Made by a program: the position numbers and the translations under genes | Assembly: GCF_026410195.1 (NCBI RefSeq) | Contig: NZ_JAPMLM010000072.1 | Location: 51,954 to 115,953 of the forward strand | DNA: 64,000 nucleotides | Reading direction: 5' to 3' | DNA from: Xanthomarina sp. F2636L | GTDB lineage: Bacteria; Bacteroidota; Bacteroidia; Flavobacteriales; Flavobacteriaceae | Part shown: one piece after another, positions 17,101-26,379 of the stretch | Layout of the letters: every line of letters begins with the position of its first letter | How positions within the stretch are numbered: position 1 is the first letter of the stretch | Notes under the pieces: generated by a model | Told to the model about the DNA's origin: nothing | Seen by the model: only the letters and a program-made list of their open reading frames with translations | Database searches by the model: none

Positions 17101-17527
17101 CTTGCTCTACCAAATCGTTAATCATGCCCTGAAGTCCAAGTTCTCTACCGTCGTCTGGAGAATAAATTCGAGCAATCCCATAATCCATTAACTCTTTAAT
17201 CTCAGAAGGAAGTATCACACCACCACCACCACCAAAAATCTTGATGTGTTCGGCACCTTTTTCTTTTAGCAAGTCGTACATATACTTAAAATACTCGTTG
17301 TGTCCTCCTTGGTAAGAGGTTAAACAAATAGCATTTGCATCTTCTTGAATGGCTGTATTCACCACTTCTTCTACACTTCTATCATGTCCCAAATGAATCA
17401 CTTCTACACCTGTAGCTTGTATAATTCTTCGCATGATATTTATAGAGGCATCGTGACCATCAAACAGAGATGCTGCAGTTACTATTCGTACTTTATGTTT
17501 AGGTTTATAAGGTGCTATAGGTTCCAT
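14102..17527 (-). CDS. icmF: Fused B12-dependent isobutyryl-CoA mutase / methylmalonyl-CoA mutase-type protein
   Basis: A 1141-residue fusion. An N-terminal B12-binding domain (about 10-145; [11 protein letters not shown], axial His25) is followed by a MeaB-like GTPase chaperone (about 195-420; P-loop GTGGAGKSS at 203-211, NKFD) and a C-terminal TIM-barrel acyl-CoA mutase domain (about 540-1090). This order is that of IcmF, which interconverts isobutyryl- and butyryl-CoA and related acids using adenosylcobalamin. Residues about 471-491, between GTPase and mutase, are encoded by a palindromic repeat (16055-16117) that keeps the frame. The repeat-encoded piece reads [19 protein letters not shown] and is absent from what I know of the family. 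Confidence 0.93.
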   Translation of the reverse strand: MEPIAPYKPKHKVRIVTAASLFDGHDASINIMRRIIQATGVEVIHLGHDRSVEEVVNTAIQEDANAICLTSYQGGHNEYFKYMYDLLKEKGAEHIKIFGGGGGVILPSEIKELMDYGIARIYSPDDGRELGLQGMINDLVEQADFAIGDALNNELDLLPKKSAKAIARIISSAENFPEVAKATLDKIHDKNKNSKTPVLGITGTGGAGKSSLVDELVRRFLIDFPEKTVGLVSVDPSKRKTGGALLGDRIRMNAINSPRVYMRSLATRQSNLALSKYVHEAIEVLKAAEYDLIILETSGIGQSDTEIIEHSDVSLYVMTPEFGAATQLEKIDMLDFADLVAINKFDKRGALDALRDVKKQYVRNHLLWDAKPEDLPVFGTIASQFNDPGMNTLYKAIMDKLVEGTEVDLKSDFKITEEMSEKVFVIPPSRTRYLSEISENNRAYDKTASEQVEVAQKLYGIYKTIESVTGVMLSLSKHGVDSDSLRQAQADNNEDFLRLLLAEFDRVKLNLDPYNWEVITGWSEKVNRYKNPIYSFKVRDKEIKIETHTESLSHLQIPRVALPKYQAWGDILKWCLQENVPGEFPYTSGLYPFKRTGEDPARMFAGEGGPERTNRRFHYVSAGLPAKRLSTAFDSVTLYGNDPDLRPDIYGKIGNAGVSICCLDDAKKLYSGFDLANVMTSVSMTINGPAPMLLGFFMNAAIDQQCELYIKENGLEKEVEAKIAKIYKGKGVDRPKYNGNLPEGNNGLGLMLLGVTGDQVLPADVYLDIKTKTIAQVRGTVQADILKEDQAQNTCIFSTEFALRLMGDVQEYFIENNVRNFYSVSISGYHIAEAGANPITQLALTLSNGFTYVEYYLSRGMDINKFGPNLSFFFSNGIDPEYAVIGRVARKIWAKAMKHKYGANARAQMLKYHIQTSGRSLHAQEIDFNDIRTTLQALYAIYDNCNSLHTNAYDEAITTPTEESVRRAMAIQLIINKELGLAKNENPIQGSFIIEELTDLVEEAVLLEFDRITERGGVLGAMETMYQRSKIQEESLYYETLKHNGDFPIIGVNTFLSSKGSPTVQPAEVIRATEEEKQFQIKTLENLHKAYDTEDLLKDLQTRAIHNENIFEALMEVCKVCSLGEITSALFEVGGQYRRNM
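16055..16117. repeat. Palindromic repeat element inside icmF
   Basis: Arms 16055-16075 and 16097-16117 are inverted repeats of 21 bases with two mismatches, around the core GAGCTTGTCGAAG / CTTCGACAAGCTC. This core is a dispersed intergenic repeat known in many bacterial genomes. Here it is 63 bases (21 codons), so the reading frame stays open. Confidence 0.85.
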
Positions 17528-17625
17528 GTATTTTAATCTTATTTTTTAGTGTGACAAATTTACGCAATATTCAATAAAACCACCATATTACTTTTAGTTT
17601 ATAATCTTTTAATGGGTCTTAAAAA

Positions 17626-17633
17626 TACATTTG
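17626..17633 (+). promoter_or_regulatory. Candidate -7 box for the DUF4197 gene
   Basis: TACATTTG, 30 bases before the ATG. A second match, TATATTTG, is at 17641-17648 but would leave almost no leader. Neither has a clear -33 TTG. Confidence 0.35.
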
Positions 17634-17663
17634 ATAACCTTATATTTGACAAAAATTTACATC

Positions 17664-18371
17664 ATGATTAAAAAATATTATGCTTTTTTATTACTTATCA
17701 GCTTTACGTCTTGTGCAGAGCTCCAAGAAGTAGTGAATCAATTACCTGAAAACACGGCTGGAATTAGCAACACCCAAATTGCTGAAGGCTTAAGAGCTGC
17801 TTTGGATCAAGGAATTGATAAACAGGTAACTAAATTAACCCAAACAGACGGGTATTATAAAAACGATTTAGTAAAAATATTACTACCTGAGGAATTACAG
17901 AAAGTTGATAAAGCCCTTCGAGATATTGGCTTAAGTTCTTTAGCAGATGAAGGCTTAAAAGTATTAAATCGTGCTGCTGAAGATGCTGTAAGCACAGCCA
18001 CACCAATCTTTATAAATGCTGTTAAAGGTATTAGCTTTGCCGATGCAAAAACCATTCTTCTTGGAAATGATGATGCGGCTACTCGTTATTTGGCTGGAAG
18101 AACCGAATCGGCACTTTATACCGAATTTCATCCAGTTATAAACAACTCATTTAAAAAGGTTGGAGCCGATCAAATATGGTCTAATCTAATTAATAAATAC
18201 AATAGTATTCCATTTACTTCTAGCGTGAATCCCGACTTAACAGATTACGTAACCAAGGAAGCTTTAAAAGGAGTTTATAAAATGATTGCTGTTGAAGAAA
18301 AAGATATTAGAACGAAGTTTTCTTCTAGAACAACAGATTTATTAAAACAAGTCTTTGCTTTACAAGATTAA
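17664..18371 (+). CDS. DUF4197 lipoprotein
   Basis: A 235-residue predicted lipoprotein: signal peptide MIKKYYAFLLLISFTSC with lipobox Cys17. The rest is mostly helical and fits DUF4197 (repeated pattern of Ala/Leu-rich helices, DAKTILLGNDDAATRYLAGR near 130-149). Function is unknown. An in-frame ATG at 17631 would add 11 residues before the signal peptide and overlap the promoter, so I reject it. Single-gene unit, ended by the hairpin at 18427. Confidence 0.85.
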   Translation: MIKKYYAFLLLISFTSCAELQEVVNQLPENTAGISNTQIAEGLRAALDQGIDKQVTKLTQTDGYYKNDLVKILLPEELQKVDKALRDIGLSSLADEGLKVLNRAAEDAVSTATPIFINAVKGISFADAKTILLGNDDAATRYLAGRTESALYTEFHPVINNSFKKVGADQIWSNLINKYNSIPFTSSVNPDLTDYVTKEALKGVYKMIAVEEKDIRTKFSSRTTDLLKQVFALQD

Positions 18372-18426
18372 AGGTTAAAGCTTTCTACAAATATTCTTAA
18401 AAAAAGTAAGTTAATTCTTAAAATTA

Positions 18427-18456
18427 AAATCGATTCTTCCTGAATCGGTTTTTTTT
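18427..18456 (+). terminator. Terminator of the DUF4197 gene
   Basis: Ten-base-pair stem (one G-U pair) with a 5-base loop, followed by an uninterrupted T-run on the plus strand. Confidence 0.85.
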
Positions 18457-18489
18457 ATTAACATTACTAACATTTAACACACTGTTAAC

Positions 18490-18520
18490 TTGCTGAATTC
18501 TAAATTTTTAGATATATTTA
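18490..18520 (+). promoter_or_regulatory. Promoter of the small helical protein
   Basis: TTG (18490-18492), 20 bases, then TATATTTA (18513-18520), one base off TAnnTTTG. The ATG follows 19 bases later. Confidence 0.5.
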
Positions 18521-18539
18521 ATTCTCAAAGGTATGAGCA

Positions 18540-18740
18540 ATGGAAAATTCTAACAAAATTAAAGAAAACCAAATCAAGTTACAAAAACGCTATAAACGAC
18601 TTATAGAACAAGCCTACAACCTACGTGAAACGGATTCTGCAATGAGTGATATTTCTGAGTTTAAGGCCATCAAGCTTTTAAACAAATTAAACAGATTGAA
18701 ATATTTAAGTAGAGAACCAGCAAAACAAAGACTGATATAA
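18540..18740 (+). CDS. Small helical protein, Lacal_2735-like
   Basis: A 66-residue, strongly basic and charged protein with no signal peptide or membrane segment. The pattern QKRYKRLIEQAYNLRETD...SEFKAIKLLNKLNRL suggests two amphipathic helices. It resembles the small flavobacterial Lacal_2735-type proteins of unknown function, though I cannot verify the match. Its promoter is recognisable and the composition is coding-like. Confidence 0.7.
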   Translation: MENSNKIKENQIKLQKRYKRLIEQAYNLRETDSAMSDISEFKAIKLLNKLNRLKYLSREPAKQRLI

Positions 18741-18771
18741 ACTTGCCGTCTTCAATACTTCTTTTGAATCT

Positions 18772-19560
18772 TTAGTTTAAAGATTCAAGTCTCAGTGATT
18801 TAAAATATTGAAAAGATTTAGCCAACCTGGAACCATACCAAGAAAACAATTCACCATCTACTAATAGCACTTTAGCCTTAGGAAATTTCTTTTTCATAGT
18901 TTCAACATGTGCTTCCTTAAACGGAAAAGGTTCTGTGGAAAGCATAATAACTTCCACATCATCTCCTAGATCGTTTTCTAAATCAACCTCAGGATATCTA
19001 TCTAGATTTCCAAAGTAATTATCAAACTTCCCAACAGTTAATAAAGCATCAATAAAATTATTGTTTGCAGCAACCATCCATGGATTTTTCCAAATAAAAT
19101 AAGCTGTTTTTAATTTAGGGAAATCTTTTATGAAGTCTTGAAATTTTTGCTGTTCCTTTTTAATGATTGAAATAATACCTTCAGCTTTATTTTCTACTGA
19201 AAACATGAAACCGTACATGCTAATTAGTTCCAAACAATCTTCAACATGATATATATCGCTTAAATGAACTGGAGCAATCTTTTCTAATTCAGCTATCATA
19301 TCCTGCGTATTTTCTTCCTTATTACACAAAATAACATCTGGTGAGAGCGCTTTTATTTTATCGAAATGCACTTGCTTAGTGCCTCCAACTACTGTTATAT
19401 TTGAAAGAAGGTGATGAGGATGTACACAAAATTTAGTAATACCTACTATAGAAGATTCCAGACCTAAATCGTAGAGCAATTCTGTTTGAGAAGGCACTAA
19501 TGAGACAATACGAGTTGGCGTGTTCTTTAATTCAATAGTTCTATTTAACTGATCTTTCAT
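18772..19560 (-). CDS. BtuF-like helical-backbone metal receptor without signal peptide
   Basis: A 262-residue protein of the periplasmic-binding-protein class III (helical backbone) fold used for vitamin B12, haem or siderophores: RIVSLVPSQTELLYDLGL (18-35), then VGGTKQVHFDKIKALSPDVI. No signal peptide or lipobox is visible and the first residues fit the fold start, so it is either cytoplasmic or exported by another route. No permease or ATPase lies beside it. In this genome a link to cobalamin is attractive because IcmF and NrdJ are encoded nearby, but that is inference. Confidence 0.8.
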   Translation of the reverse strand: MKDQLNRTIELKNTPTRIVSLVPSQTELLYDLGLESSIVGITKFCVHPHHLLSNITVVGGTKQVHFDKIKALSPDVILCNKEENTQDMIAELEKIAPVHLSDIYHVEDCLELISMYGFMFSVENKAEGIISIIKKEQQKFQDFIKDFPKLKTAYFIWKNPWMVAANNNFIDALLTVGKFDNYFGNLDRYPEVDLENDLGDDVEVIMLSTEPFPFKEAHVETMKKKFPKAKVLLVDGELFSWYGSRLAKSFQYFKSLRLESLN

Positions 19561-19607
19561 TTGAATAAATTACAATAATTGCATTTTTAATCAAAAAGTA
19601 AAATTAT

Positions 19608-20432
19608 TTAATACGACTGTAAACTTAAGATGTTTTCCATTTCTTGCTGAAGTTCTTTTGCTTTAATAGCTGCTGCTTGATCAAAATCTTCCTGATTAGA
19701 GGCGTAAATGATTCCTCGCGAAGAATTAATAAGTAGACCTACATTTTTATTTAAGCCATATTTACAAACGTCCTGCAGGTTTCCTCCTTGCGCTCCAACT
19801 CCTGGAACTAATAAAAAACTATCTGGCACAATGTTTCTAATATCAACAAAATATTCTGCTTTGGTTGCCCCAACGACATACATTAAATTCTCAGAATTAA
19901 TCCAAGTTTTCGATGTCTCTAAAACCTGTTTGTATAACTCTTTTCCTTCTAATGTTTTTGTCTGAAAATCGAATGCACCTTCATTAGATGTCAAAGCCAG
20001 CATAATGGTATGTTTATTTTCGAAAGTCAAAAAGGGTTCAACGGAATCCTTTCCCATATAAGGAGCAACAGTCACACTATCGAAGCCTAAATCTTCAAAA
20101 AAAGCCTTGGCATACATCCTACTGGTATTGCCAATATCACCTCTTTTAGCATCTGCAATGGTAAAAATTTCTGGATAATTTTTATTGAGATATTGGATAG
20201 TTCTTTCTAAAGATTTCCAACCTTTTAAACCATAAGCTTCATAAAAAGCCGTGTTTGGTTTATAAGCAACACATAAGTGATGTGTGGCATCGATAACAGC
20301 TTTATTAAAAGCAAAAATAGGATCTTCTTCTTTTAATAAGTGCTGTGGTATTTTATTTAAATCAACATCTAGTCCAATACAGAGAAAGGATTTCTTTTTT
20401 TGAATTTCTGAAACAAGTTGGGTTGTTGTCAT
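19608..20432 (-). CDS. pyrF: Orotidine 5'-phosphate decarboxylase
   Basis: A 274-residue decarboxylase that makes UMP, the last step of pyrimidine synthesis. The catalytic motif [11 protein letters not shown] is at 94-104 and GLDVD at 20-24. Length and motif belong to the longer PyrF subgroup. It lies 33 bases after prfA, but a terminator hairpin fills the gap and ends five bases before the start codon. It may therefore be controlled by read-through. Confidence 0.93.
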   Translation of the reverse strand: MTTTQLVSEIQKKKSFLCIGLDVDLNKIPQHLLKEEDPIFAFNKAVIDATHHLCVAYKPNTAFYEAYGLKGWKSLERTIQYLNKNYPEIFTIADAKRGDIGNTSRMYAKAFFEDLGFDSVTVAPYMGKDSVEPFLTFENKHTIMLALTSNEGAFDFQTKTLEGKELYKQVLETSKTWINSENLMYVVGATKAEYFVDIRNIVPDSFLLVPGVGAQGGNLQDVCKYGLNKNVGLLINSSRGIIYASNQEDFDQAAAIKAKELQQEMENILSLQSY

Positions 20433-20437
20433 CTTAT

Positions 20438-20460
20438 AAAAAAAGCCTCAAAATGAGGCT
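20438..20460 (-). terminator. Terminator between prfA and pyrF
   Basis: Minus-strand hairpin AGCCTCA-TTT-TGAGGCT followed by seven T. It ends five bases before the pyrF ATG, so it ends prfA transcripts and lies in the pyrF leader. Confidence 0.85.
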
Positions 20461-20465
20461 AGGTT

Positions 20466-21542
20466 TTAAATTACGTCTGTATTTGCTTTTAATTTTTCGG
20501 TGTTTTCAGCCAACTGAAGTTCATCAATTATTCGCTGTATATCACCATTCACAATATTTCCTAAATCGTAAAGCGTTAAACCTATTCTATGGTCAGTAAC
20601 TCGTCCCTGAGAATAGTTATATGTTCTAATTTTAGCAGATCTATCTCCAGAACTTACCATGGAGCCCCTTTTTGCTGCATCTTCTTCATTTTTCTTTGCC
20701 AATTCCATATCGTACAATCTAGAACGCAATACTTTAAAAGCTTTCTCTTTATTTTTATGTTGCGATTTTTGGTCTTGACATTGTGCCACCAACCCTGTAG
20801 GAATATGCGTTAAACGCACAGCCGAATAGGTGGTATTAACAGACTGACCTCCAGGACCTGACGAACAGAAAAAATCGATTCGCACGTCTTTCGGGTTGAT
20901 TTCAATATCAAATTCTTCAGCTTCTGGGAATACCATAACAGTTGCAGCACTTGTATGCACACGACCTTGGGTTTCTGTTTGTGGCACACGTTGTACACGG
21001 TGCACACCGGCTTCAAATTTTAAAGTACCATAAACATTGTCTCCGGTAACCTCAAATTGAATCTCTTTAAATCCGCCATTGGTTCCTTCACTATAATCTA
21101 CAGTGTCTACTTTCCAACCTTTACTTTCGCAGTACTTGGAGTACATTCTAAATAAATCTCCTGCAAATATACTAGCTTCATCGCCTCCAGTTCCAGCTCG
21201 TAATTCTACTACAGCATTTTTGGAATCTTCAGGATCTTTAGGAATTAATAGAACTTTGATTTCTTCTTCTAATTTTGGAATTCCTTCTTTAGCTTCTTCA
21301 TATTGCATTTTAGCCATTTCTACCATTTCAACATCGCTTCCATCTGCAATAATCTCTTCGGCTTCTTTAAGGTTTTCTGTAAACTCTATATATAGCTCAC
21401 GCTTATCCATTAATAAACGTAAATCTTTATATTCTTTGTTTAATTCTACATAACGTTTTTGATCTGTCATAATATCAGGTTGAATGATCAAATCACTCAC
21501 CTCATCAAAACGTTGTTTTACTATTTGTAATTTATCTAACAT
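20466..21542 (-). CDS. prfA: Peptide chain release factor 1
   Basis: A 358-residue class I release factor that reads UAA and UAG. The peptidyl-tRNA hydrolysis motif GPGGQSVN has GGQ at 231-233. The stop-codon-recognition tripeptide is PQT at 187-189, in [14 protein letters not shown]. Length is normal. A TATTTTTG box (minus strand, 21564-21571) lies just upstream. Confidence 0.97.
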   Translation of the reverse strand: MLDKLQIVKQRFDEVSDLIIQPDIMTDQKRYVELNKEYKDLRLLMDKRELYIEFTENLKEAEEIIADGSDVEMVEMAKMQYEEAKEGIPKLEEEIKVLLIPKDPEDSKNAVVELRAGTGGDEASIFAGDLFRMYSKYCESKGWKVDTVDYSEGTNGGFKEIQFEVTGDNVYGTLKFEAGVHRVQRVPQTETQGRVHTSAATVMVFPEAEEFDIEINPKDVRIDFFCSSGPGGQSVNTTYSAVRLTHIPTGLVAQCQDQKSQHKNKEKAFKVLRSRLYDMELAKKNEEDAAKRGSMVSSGDRSAKIRTYNYSQGRVTDHRIGLTLYDLGNIVNGDIQRIIDELQLAENTEKLKANTDVI

Positions 21543-21563
21543 CTAACTTTATAAATTGTGTGT

Positions 21564-21571
21564 CAAAAATA
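21564..21571 (-). promoter_or_regulatory. -7 box for prfA
   Basis: Minus-strand TATTTTTG, 22 bases before the ATG. No TTG at the usual distance. Confidence 0.4.
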
Positions 21572-21667
21572 CGATAATTTATGGATTTTAGAATTTTTTA
21601 GATTCTTCAATTTTAACTTAAAATCTATTAATAGGAAATATTTCACTCGGAAAGTCGTTTTTATACC

Positions 21668-21958
21668 ATGATGCAACGTTTTGGAGCCATATTATTATTT
21701 TATAAACCTTACTTTATTTGGTCTTTTGGAGTTACTCTTTTTTTGATAGCTTTTAAATCCCATTTAGCAATTATCTACATAGCAAAACTATTTCTAATTG
21801 TTTTTTTATGGTATTTCTTATCTGAAACCACAGCGAAACGCAAACTTCTTTTTTATAAGAATTTAGGAATATCTACCTTCAAACTTTTCAGTATCTTCTA
21901 CTTTATAGATATCTTTATAACTAGTCTCATTTATAAGTTGATTGGTGTTTTTATATGA
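21668..21958 (+). CDS. Small membrane protein paired with an ABC ATPase
   Basis: A 96-residue hydrophobic protein with three or so membrane segments (about 5-25, 30-50, 67-90). No family is recognised. Its stop overlaps the start of the following ABC ATPase gene by four bases (ATGA), so the two are translationally coupled and are probably partners. It is far too small for a normal ABC permease. The start could be either of two adjacent ATGs (21668 or 21671). Confidence 0.75.
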   Translation: MMQRFGAILLFYKPYFIWSFGVTLFLIAFKSHLAIIYIAKLFLIVFLWYFLSETTAKRKLLFYKNLGISTFKLFSIFYFIDIFITSLIYKLIGVFI

Positions 21959-22614
21959 TTTTAGAACTAGATAATGTCGAACTGTATTTTAAAGAAAAAC
22001 GCATTCTAAGTGGCATCTATCTCAAAGCACAAACTGGTGAAGTTACAGGTATTCTTGGCAGTAATGGATGTGGAAAAAGCTGTATTCTAAATATTATTTT
22101 TGGGACTCTAAACCCAAAATATAAGCTAATCCGTATAGACAATAAGCCTTTTTTAAAGCCTCTTTATCAAACAAAACTAGCTAAGTTTCTACCTCAACTT
22201 CCCATAGCTCCAAACAATTTAAAACTAAAAACAGCTTTTAAGTTATTTCAAGTGAACTGGGAAGAATTTACTTTGCATTTTAAATCGTTTGCCATATACA
22301 AAAACTACAAATTTCGTCAACTTTCTGGTGGCGAACGTCGCGTAGTAGAAACCTATTTATTATTAAAAAGTCCTTCTAAAGTTATTCTTTTAGATGAACC
22401 GTTTTCGCATGTAGCACCTTTATATATTGAAATAATAAAGAAACTAATATCAGAAGAAAAGCAACATAAAATCATCATTATTACCGATCATTTATATCGG
22501 GATATTATTGAAACAAGCGATAGATTATATCTAATAAAAGATGGTCATTCTAATTTGATAACCGATTTAAAAACACTGGAAGATTTTAAATATATTAGTC
22601 AAAATACGCTATAA
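21955..22614 (+). CDS. ABC transporter ATP-binding protein
   Basis: A 219-residue nucleotide-binding protein. Walker A GSNGCGKS is at 35-42, signature LSGGERR at 123-129, Walker B VILLDEP at 143-149 and switch His179 in ITDHLYR. All catalytic elements are intact, so it should hydrolyse ATP. The only neighbouring membrane protein is the coupled 96-residue one. Substrate is unknown. It ends at a perfect palindromic terminator. Confidence 0.88.
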   Translation: MILELDNVELYFKEKRILSGIYLKAQTGEVTGILGSNGCGKSCILNIIFGTLNPKYKLIRIDNKPFLKPLYQTKLAKFLPQLPIAPNNLKLKTAFKLFQVNWEEFTLHFKSFAIYKNYKFRQLSGGERRVVETYLLLKSPSKVILLDEPFSHVAPLYIEIIKKLISEEKQHKIIIITDHLYRDIIETSDRLYLIKDGHSNLITDLKTLEDFKYISQNTL

Positions 22615-22617
22615 AAC

Positions 22618-22649
22618 AAAGAAGCTACTTCCATGGAAGTAGCTTCTTT
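22618..22649. terminator. Bidirectional terminator, perfect 32-base palindrome
   Basis: GAAGCTACTTCC and its complement meet at a central CCATGG, with A3 and T3 flanks and further T on the right. It lies between the convergent ABC ATPase and nrdJ genes. Confidence 0.85.
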
Positions 22650-22672
22650 TAAACGATAATTTTAAATTTGAA

Positions 22673-25231
22673 TTATCCACATTTAGAAGATCCGCAATCC
22701 TTACAGGTTAAACAACCTTCTTGATAAATTAAGTTAACAGAACTACAGTTAGCACAAGTTTGCCCTTTAGCTTGAGTACCATCTTCCACATAACGTTTAA
22801 TGGCACGAACTACACCATTTTTCCAGGTATTGATAGACTCATTATCCAATTGTAAACTATTAATTAAATCTACAATCTTATCAATTGGCATTCCATGACG
22901 CAAGGTACTTGAAATTAGTTTAGCATAATTCCAATACTCTGGATTGAACTTATGAGACAATCCTTCAATAGTGGTTTTATATCCTCTTTTATTTTGATAT
23001 TGAAAATCGTAACGTGATGTTCCGTCTTCATTTCTGTTTTTAATAATCACACCATTGTTTGCCCAACGAGGGATTAAAATTCCATCTTCATCGTCTGCTA
23101 ATCCAGTAAAGACTTCATAAGGTTTTCCATCTATCAAACCAATAAAAGCAATCCATTTATCTTTATTATTTTGAAAACGAACTACATCTGCATTTAATAC
23201 CTGTGGACGTTTGGTTGGGAAAGCCGTTAGCACTTCTTGAGTCTCGTCTTCTTGTTTTTCTTCATTAGAAATTAACACTCCAGAACGTGAACCATCTCTA
23301 TAAACTGTCACTCCTTTACAACCTGCTTCCCAAGCTTCTAGATATAATTGCCCTACTAATTCTTCTGTAGCATCGTTTGGTAAATTAATGGTGACACTTA
23401 TGGAATGGTCTACCCATTTTTGTACAGCACCTTGCATACTTACTTTGCTCATCCAATCTACATCGTTGGAAGTGGCTTTATAATATGGCGATTTTTTAAC
23501 CATAGCATCCAATTCCTTCTGGTCGTAATTATCTGAGACTTTATAACCATTAACTTCCATCCATTGTTTAAATCTATGATGAAACACCACGTATTCTTCC
23601 CAAGAATCTCCTACTTCATCTACAAAATCTACACGTACGTTTTTATCGTTTGGGTTTACTTTTCTTCTACGTTTGTAAACCGGCATAAAAACAGGTTCAA
23701 TTCCAGAAGAGGTTTGCGTCATTAAACTAGTTGTCCCTGTTGGAGCAATGGTTAACAAGGCAATATTTCTACGTCCATGTTCTAACATTTCGTAATACAA
23801 CTTGTCGTCTGCTTCTTTTAAACGTTGAATAAACGGGTTATTTTTCTCACGTTCAGCATCAAAAATAGCGAAAGCCCCTCTGTCTTTAGCTGCATAAACC
23901 GATGCTCTATACGCTTCAATTCCTAAAGTTTTATGTACTTCTACTGAAAACGCATTTCCTTTTTCGCTTCCATATTTAATACCCAAAGCTGCTAGCATAT
24001 CCCCTTCTGCAGTAATGCCTATTCCAGTTCTTCGTCCTTCGTTTGCTTTGGTTTGAATATTTAGCCACAAATTTCTTTCGGTTGCTTTTACCTCATCTAC
24101 TTCCGGATCTGCATCAATTTTAGCGATAATGGCATCGATTTTCTCAAGTTCTAAATCGATAATATCGTCCATGATACGTTGTGCTACATGAATGTGCTTT
24201 TTAAACAAGTCGAAGTTGAAGCTAGCCTTATCTGTAAACGGATTTTCAACATAAGAAAACAAGTTGATAGCTAACAAACGACAAGAATCGTAAGGACACA
24301 ATGGAATTTCGCCACAAGGATTTGTTGAAACGGTTTTATACCCTAAATCTGCGTAGCAATCCGGAACCGATTCATTGATGATAGTGTCCCAAAATAAAAT
24401 ACCTGGTTCTGCCGATTTCCATGCATTATGAACTATTTTTTTCCAAATTTTATTCGCCTCAATAGTTTTTGAAAACTTAGGATTCTCACTAAAAATTGGA
24501 TATTTCTGAGTATAGGTTGAATTCGACTTTACAGCTTTCATAAACTCGTCGTCAATTCTTACTGAAACATTTGCGCCAGTAACTTTACCTTGCTCCAATT
24601 TTGCATCGATAAAATCTTCTGAATCTGGATGATTGATAGACACCGATAACATTAAAGCACCACGACGCCCATCTTGAGCTACTTCTCGCGTAGAATTAGA
24701 ATAACGTTCCATAAATGGCACAATTCCAGTAGATGTTAAAGCTGAATTTTTTACTGGAGACCCTTTAGGGCGAATATGAGACAAATCGTGACCAACACCT
24801 CCACGGCGTTTCATAAGCTGTACTTGTTCCTGATCGATTTTCATAATACCTCCATAGGAATCTGAATCTCCTTCGTTCCCAATAACAAAACAGTTTGATA
24901 GCGAAGCAATTTGGTATGGATTTCCAATTCCAGCCATGGGACTTCCTTGAGGTACTATGTATTTAAAATCTTTAATTAAATCGAAAATAGTTTCCTCCGA
25001 CAAAGGATTCGGGTAGCGCGACTCGATTCTTGCAATTTCTTTAGCAATTCGCTTATGCATATCGTTTGGCGTTAACTCGTATAGATTCCCTTCAGAATCT
25101 TTTAAAGCATATTTATTTATCCAAACGCGAGCAGCTAAATCGTCGCCATTAAAGTATTTTACAGAAGCTTCGAAAGCGTCTTCTTGAGAGTATGTTTTTG
25201 GAAGGTCTTTCAGTTGGGTTTGTACGCTCAT
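22673..25231 (-). CDS. nrdJ: Adenosylcobalamin-dependent ribonucleotide reductase (class II)
   Basis: An 852-residue reductase that makes deoxyribonucleotides using coenzyme B12, with or without oxygen. Recognisable parts are NCFVIGNEGDSDSYGGIM, the finger-loop region NPCGEIPL and ALLTIAPTGTTSL. The C-terminal tail has two CxxC pairs (CANC, CKDCGSSKCG) that carry the redox-active or zinc-binding cysteines. Length is normal for the vitamin B12-dependent type. No class I genes lie in the window. With IcmF it makes cobalamin important to this cell. Confidence 0.95.
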   Translation of the reverse strand: MSVQTQLKDLPKTYSQEDAFEASVKYFNGDDLAARVWINKYALKDSEGNLYELTPNDMHKRIAKEIARIESRYPNPLSEETIFDLIKDFKYIVPQGSPMAGIGNPYQIASLSNCFVIGNEGDSDSYGGIMKIDQEQVQLMKRRGGVGHDLSHIRPKGSPVKNSALTSTGIVPFMERYSNSTREVAQDGRRGALMLSVSINHPDSEDFIDAKLEQGKVTGANVSVRIDDEFMKAVKSNSTYTQKYPIFSENPKFSKTIEANKIWKKIVHNAWKSAEPGILFWDTIINESVPDCYADLGYKTVSTNPCGEIPLCPYDSCRLLAINLFSYVENPFTDKASFNFDLFKKHIHVAQRIMDDIIDLELEKIDAIIAKIDADPEVDEVKATERNLWLNIQTKANEGRRTGIGITAEGDMLAALGIKYGSEKGNAFSVEVHKTLGIEAYRASVYAAKDRGAFAIFDAEREKNNPFIQRLKEADDKLYYEMLEHGRRNIALLTIAPTGTTSLMTQTSSGIEPVFMPVYKRRRKVNPNDKNVRVDFVDEVGDSWEEYVVFHHRFKQWMEVNGYKVSDNYDQKELDAMVKKSPYYKATSNDVDWMSKVSMQGAVQKWVDHSISVTINLPNDATEELVGQLYLEAWEAGCKGVTVYRDGSRSGVLISNEEKQEDETQEVLTAFPTKRPQVLNADVVRFQNNKDKWIAFIGLIDGKPYEVFTGLADDEDGILIPRWANNGVIIKNRNEDGTSRYDFQYQNKRGYKTTIEGLSHKFNPEYWNYAKLISSTLRHGMPIDKIVDLINSLQLDNESINTWKNGVVRAIKRYVEDGTQAKGQTCANCSSVNLIYQEGCLTCKDCGSSKCG

Positions 25232-25407
25232 TATTATGTCTTGTATTAAAATATTTTGTTTTTGTAATATGATGTAAATTAAACAAAAATTTTACACTTA
25301 ATATATGACCAAAATCATAAAGTTTACAAGAAAAAAATACAACTATTTGTTTATCAGGTATTTAATTATTTATCAACAATAAATAGTTAACAAATTTTTT
25401 ATTTTAC

Positions 25408-26361
25408 TTAAAAGTCAACAACCACACCAATACCTAGGATTTGTTTCCATTGCACTAGAGCTCCCTTGGTTTCATACTCGTCTTCTACATCTGTTTCCAC
25501 AAATGTTTTTACATCGTTATCGTACTTAAGATGCGAACCAAAATTAGCTTTTATAAAATTATTTACTCTAAAATCGAAATTAATTTGCCAATCGATATCG
25601 ATATTCCCAAAATCGTTTAAATAATCGGTATAAAAACTCACATAATTTCCAAGAAAAACATTTTCAAATATTTGAGCTTCATAAGCACTTGTTAACAAGA
25701 TTCCTACTTCATTTCTAACTCGCTCTCCTTTTGAGACCATATTACCTTCACTATCATATACGGCTGGGGTAACCCCGAAAGATCCAGCATTTGCTAATTT
25801 ATCGTCTAAAACAAAAGTTGTCTTAATGGTTAATGGCGAAAAATACACCGAGAATCTGTCGATATTTTTTCCATACTCAATCCCTCCTCCAATAAACATA
25901 TAACCAGGTGCCATAAATTTAGATAATACATTGGTGTCATCTGGATAATTATACCCTTCAGTAAATTGTGATTTAAAATTAAATCTTGCTGAATAAAACC
26001 AATTGGTATATTCATCTTTTCTAAAACCAAGAGTTGAACTAATATCTATAATATCATCCGTCTTTCTCAAACCTTGATTTTCTTGCTTATTAACACCGTA
26101 CCGCGTTACCAAAAGACTGCTCCAGATTAAGTGTTTATAACGATATTTTAAAGCGCTATCAAAATTAAGTAATACCGAAATGGAGTTGCTTCCTCCAGAA
26201 TTCCAGTTTACAAACGCCACCTCACTCATAAGCAGACTAGCTTTGTTTTTGTGGGTCCATTTTGGAATGTTTATATTCTCGATTTTAAAAAACAAAGAAT
26301 CTGGTTGCGCGAATGCAAATTGAAAGCTAACAATAAAGAAAACAAAAACAAACTTCTTCAC
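25408..26361 (-). CDS. DUF3078 outer-membrane protein
   Basis: A 317-residue exported protein with a signal peptide (about 1-18, ending FAFA-Q) followed by alternating hydrophobic strands with Trp/Tyr/Asn, as in outer-membrane beta-barrels. The segment FVNWNSGGSNSISVLLNF fits DUF3078 of Bacteroidota. The start is GTG. It lies 18 bases after purM, in the same operon. Function unknown. Confidence 0.8.
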   Translation of the reverse strand: MKKFVFVFFIVSFQFAFAQPDSLFFKIENINIPKWTHKNKASLLMSEVAFVNWNSGGSNSISVLLNFDSALKYRYKHLIWSSLLVTRYGVNKQENQGLRKTDDIIDISSTLGFRKDEYTNWFYSARFNFKSQFTEGYNYPDDTNVLSKFMAPGYMFIGGGIEYGKNIDRFSVYFSPLTIKTTFVLDDKLANAGSFGVTPAVYDSEGNMVSKGERVRNEVGILLTSAYEAQIFENVFLGNYVSFYTDYLNDFGNIDIDWQINFDFRVNNFIKANFGSHLKYDNDVKTFVETDVEDEYETKGALVQWKQILGIGVVVDF

Positions 26362-26379
26362 TAATCCTGGGTTTTACAC

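Noticed and set aside
25232..25407. Cobalamin riboswitch upstream of nrdJ
   Set aside because: No B12 box or the expected stem arrangement in this A/T-rich stretch.
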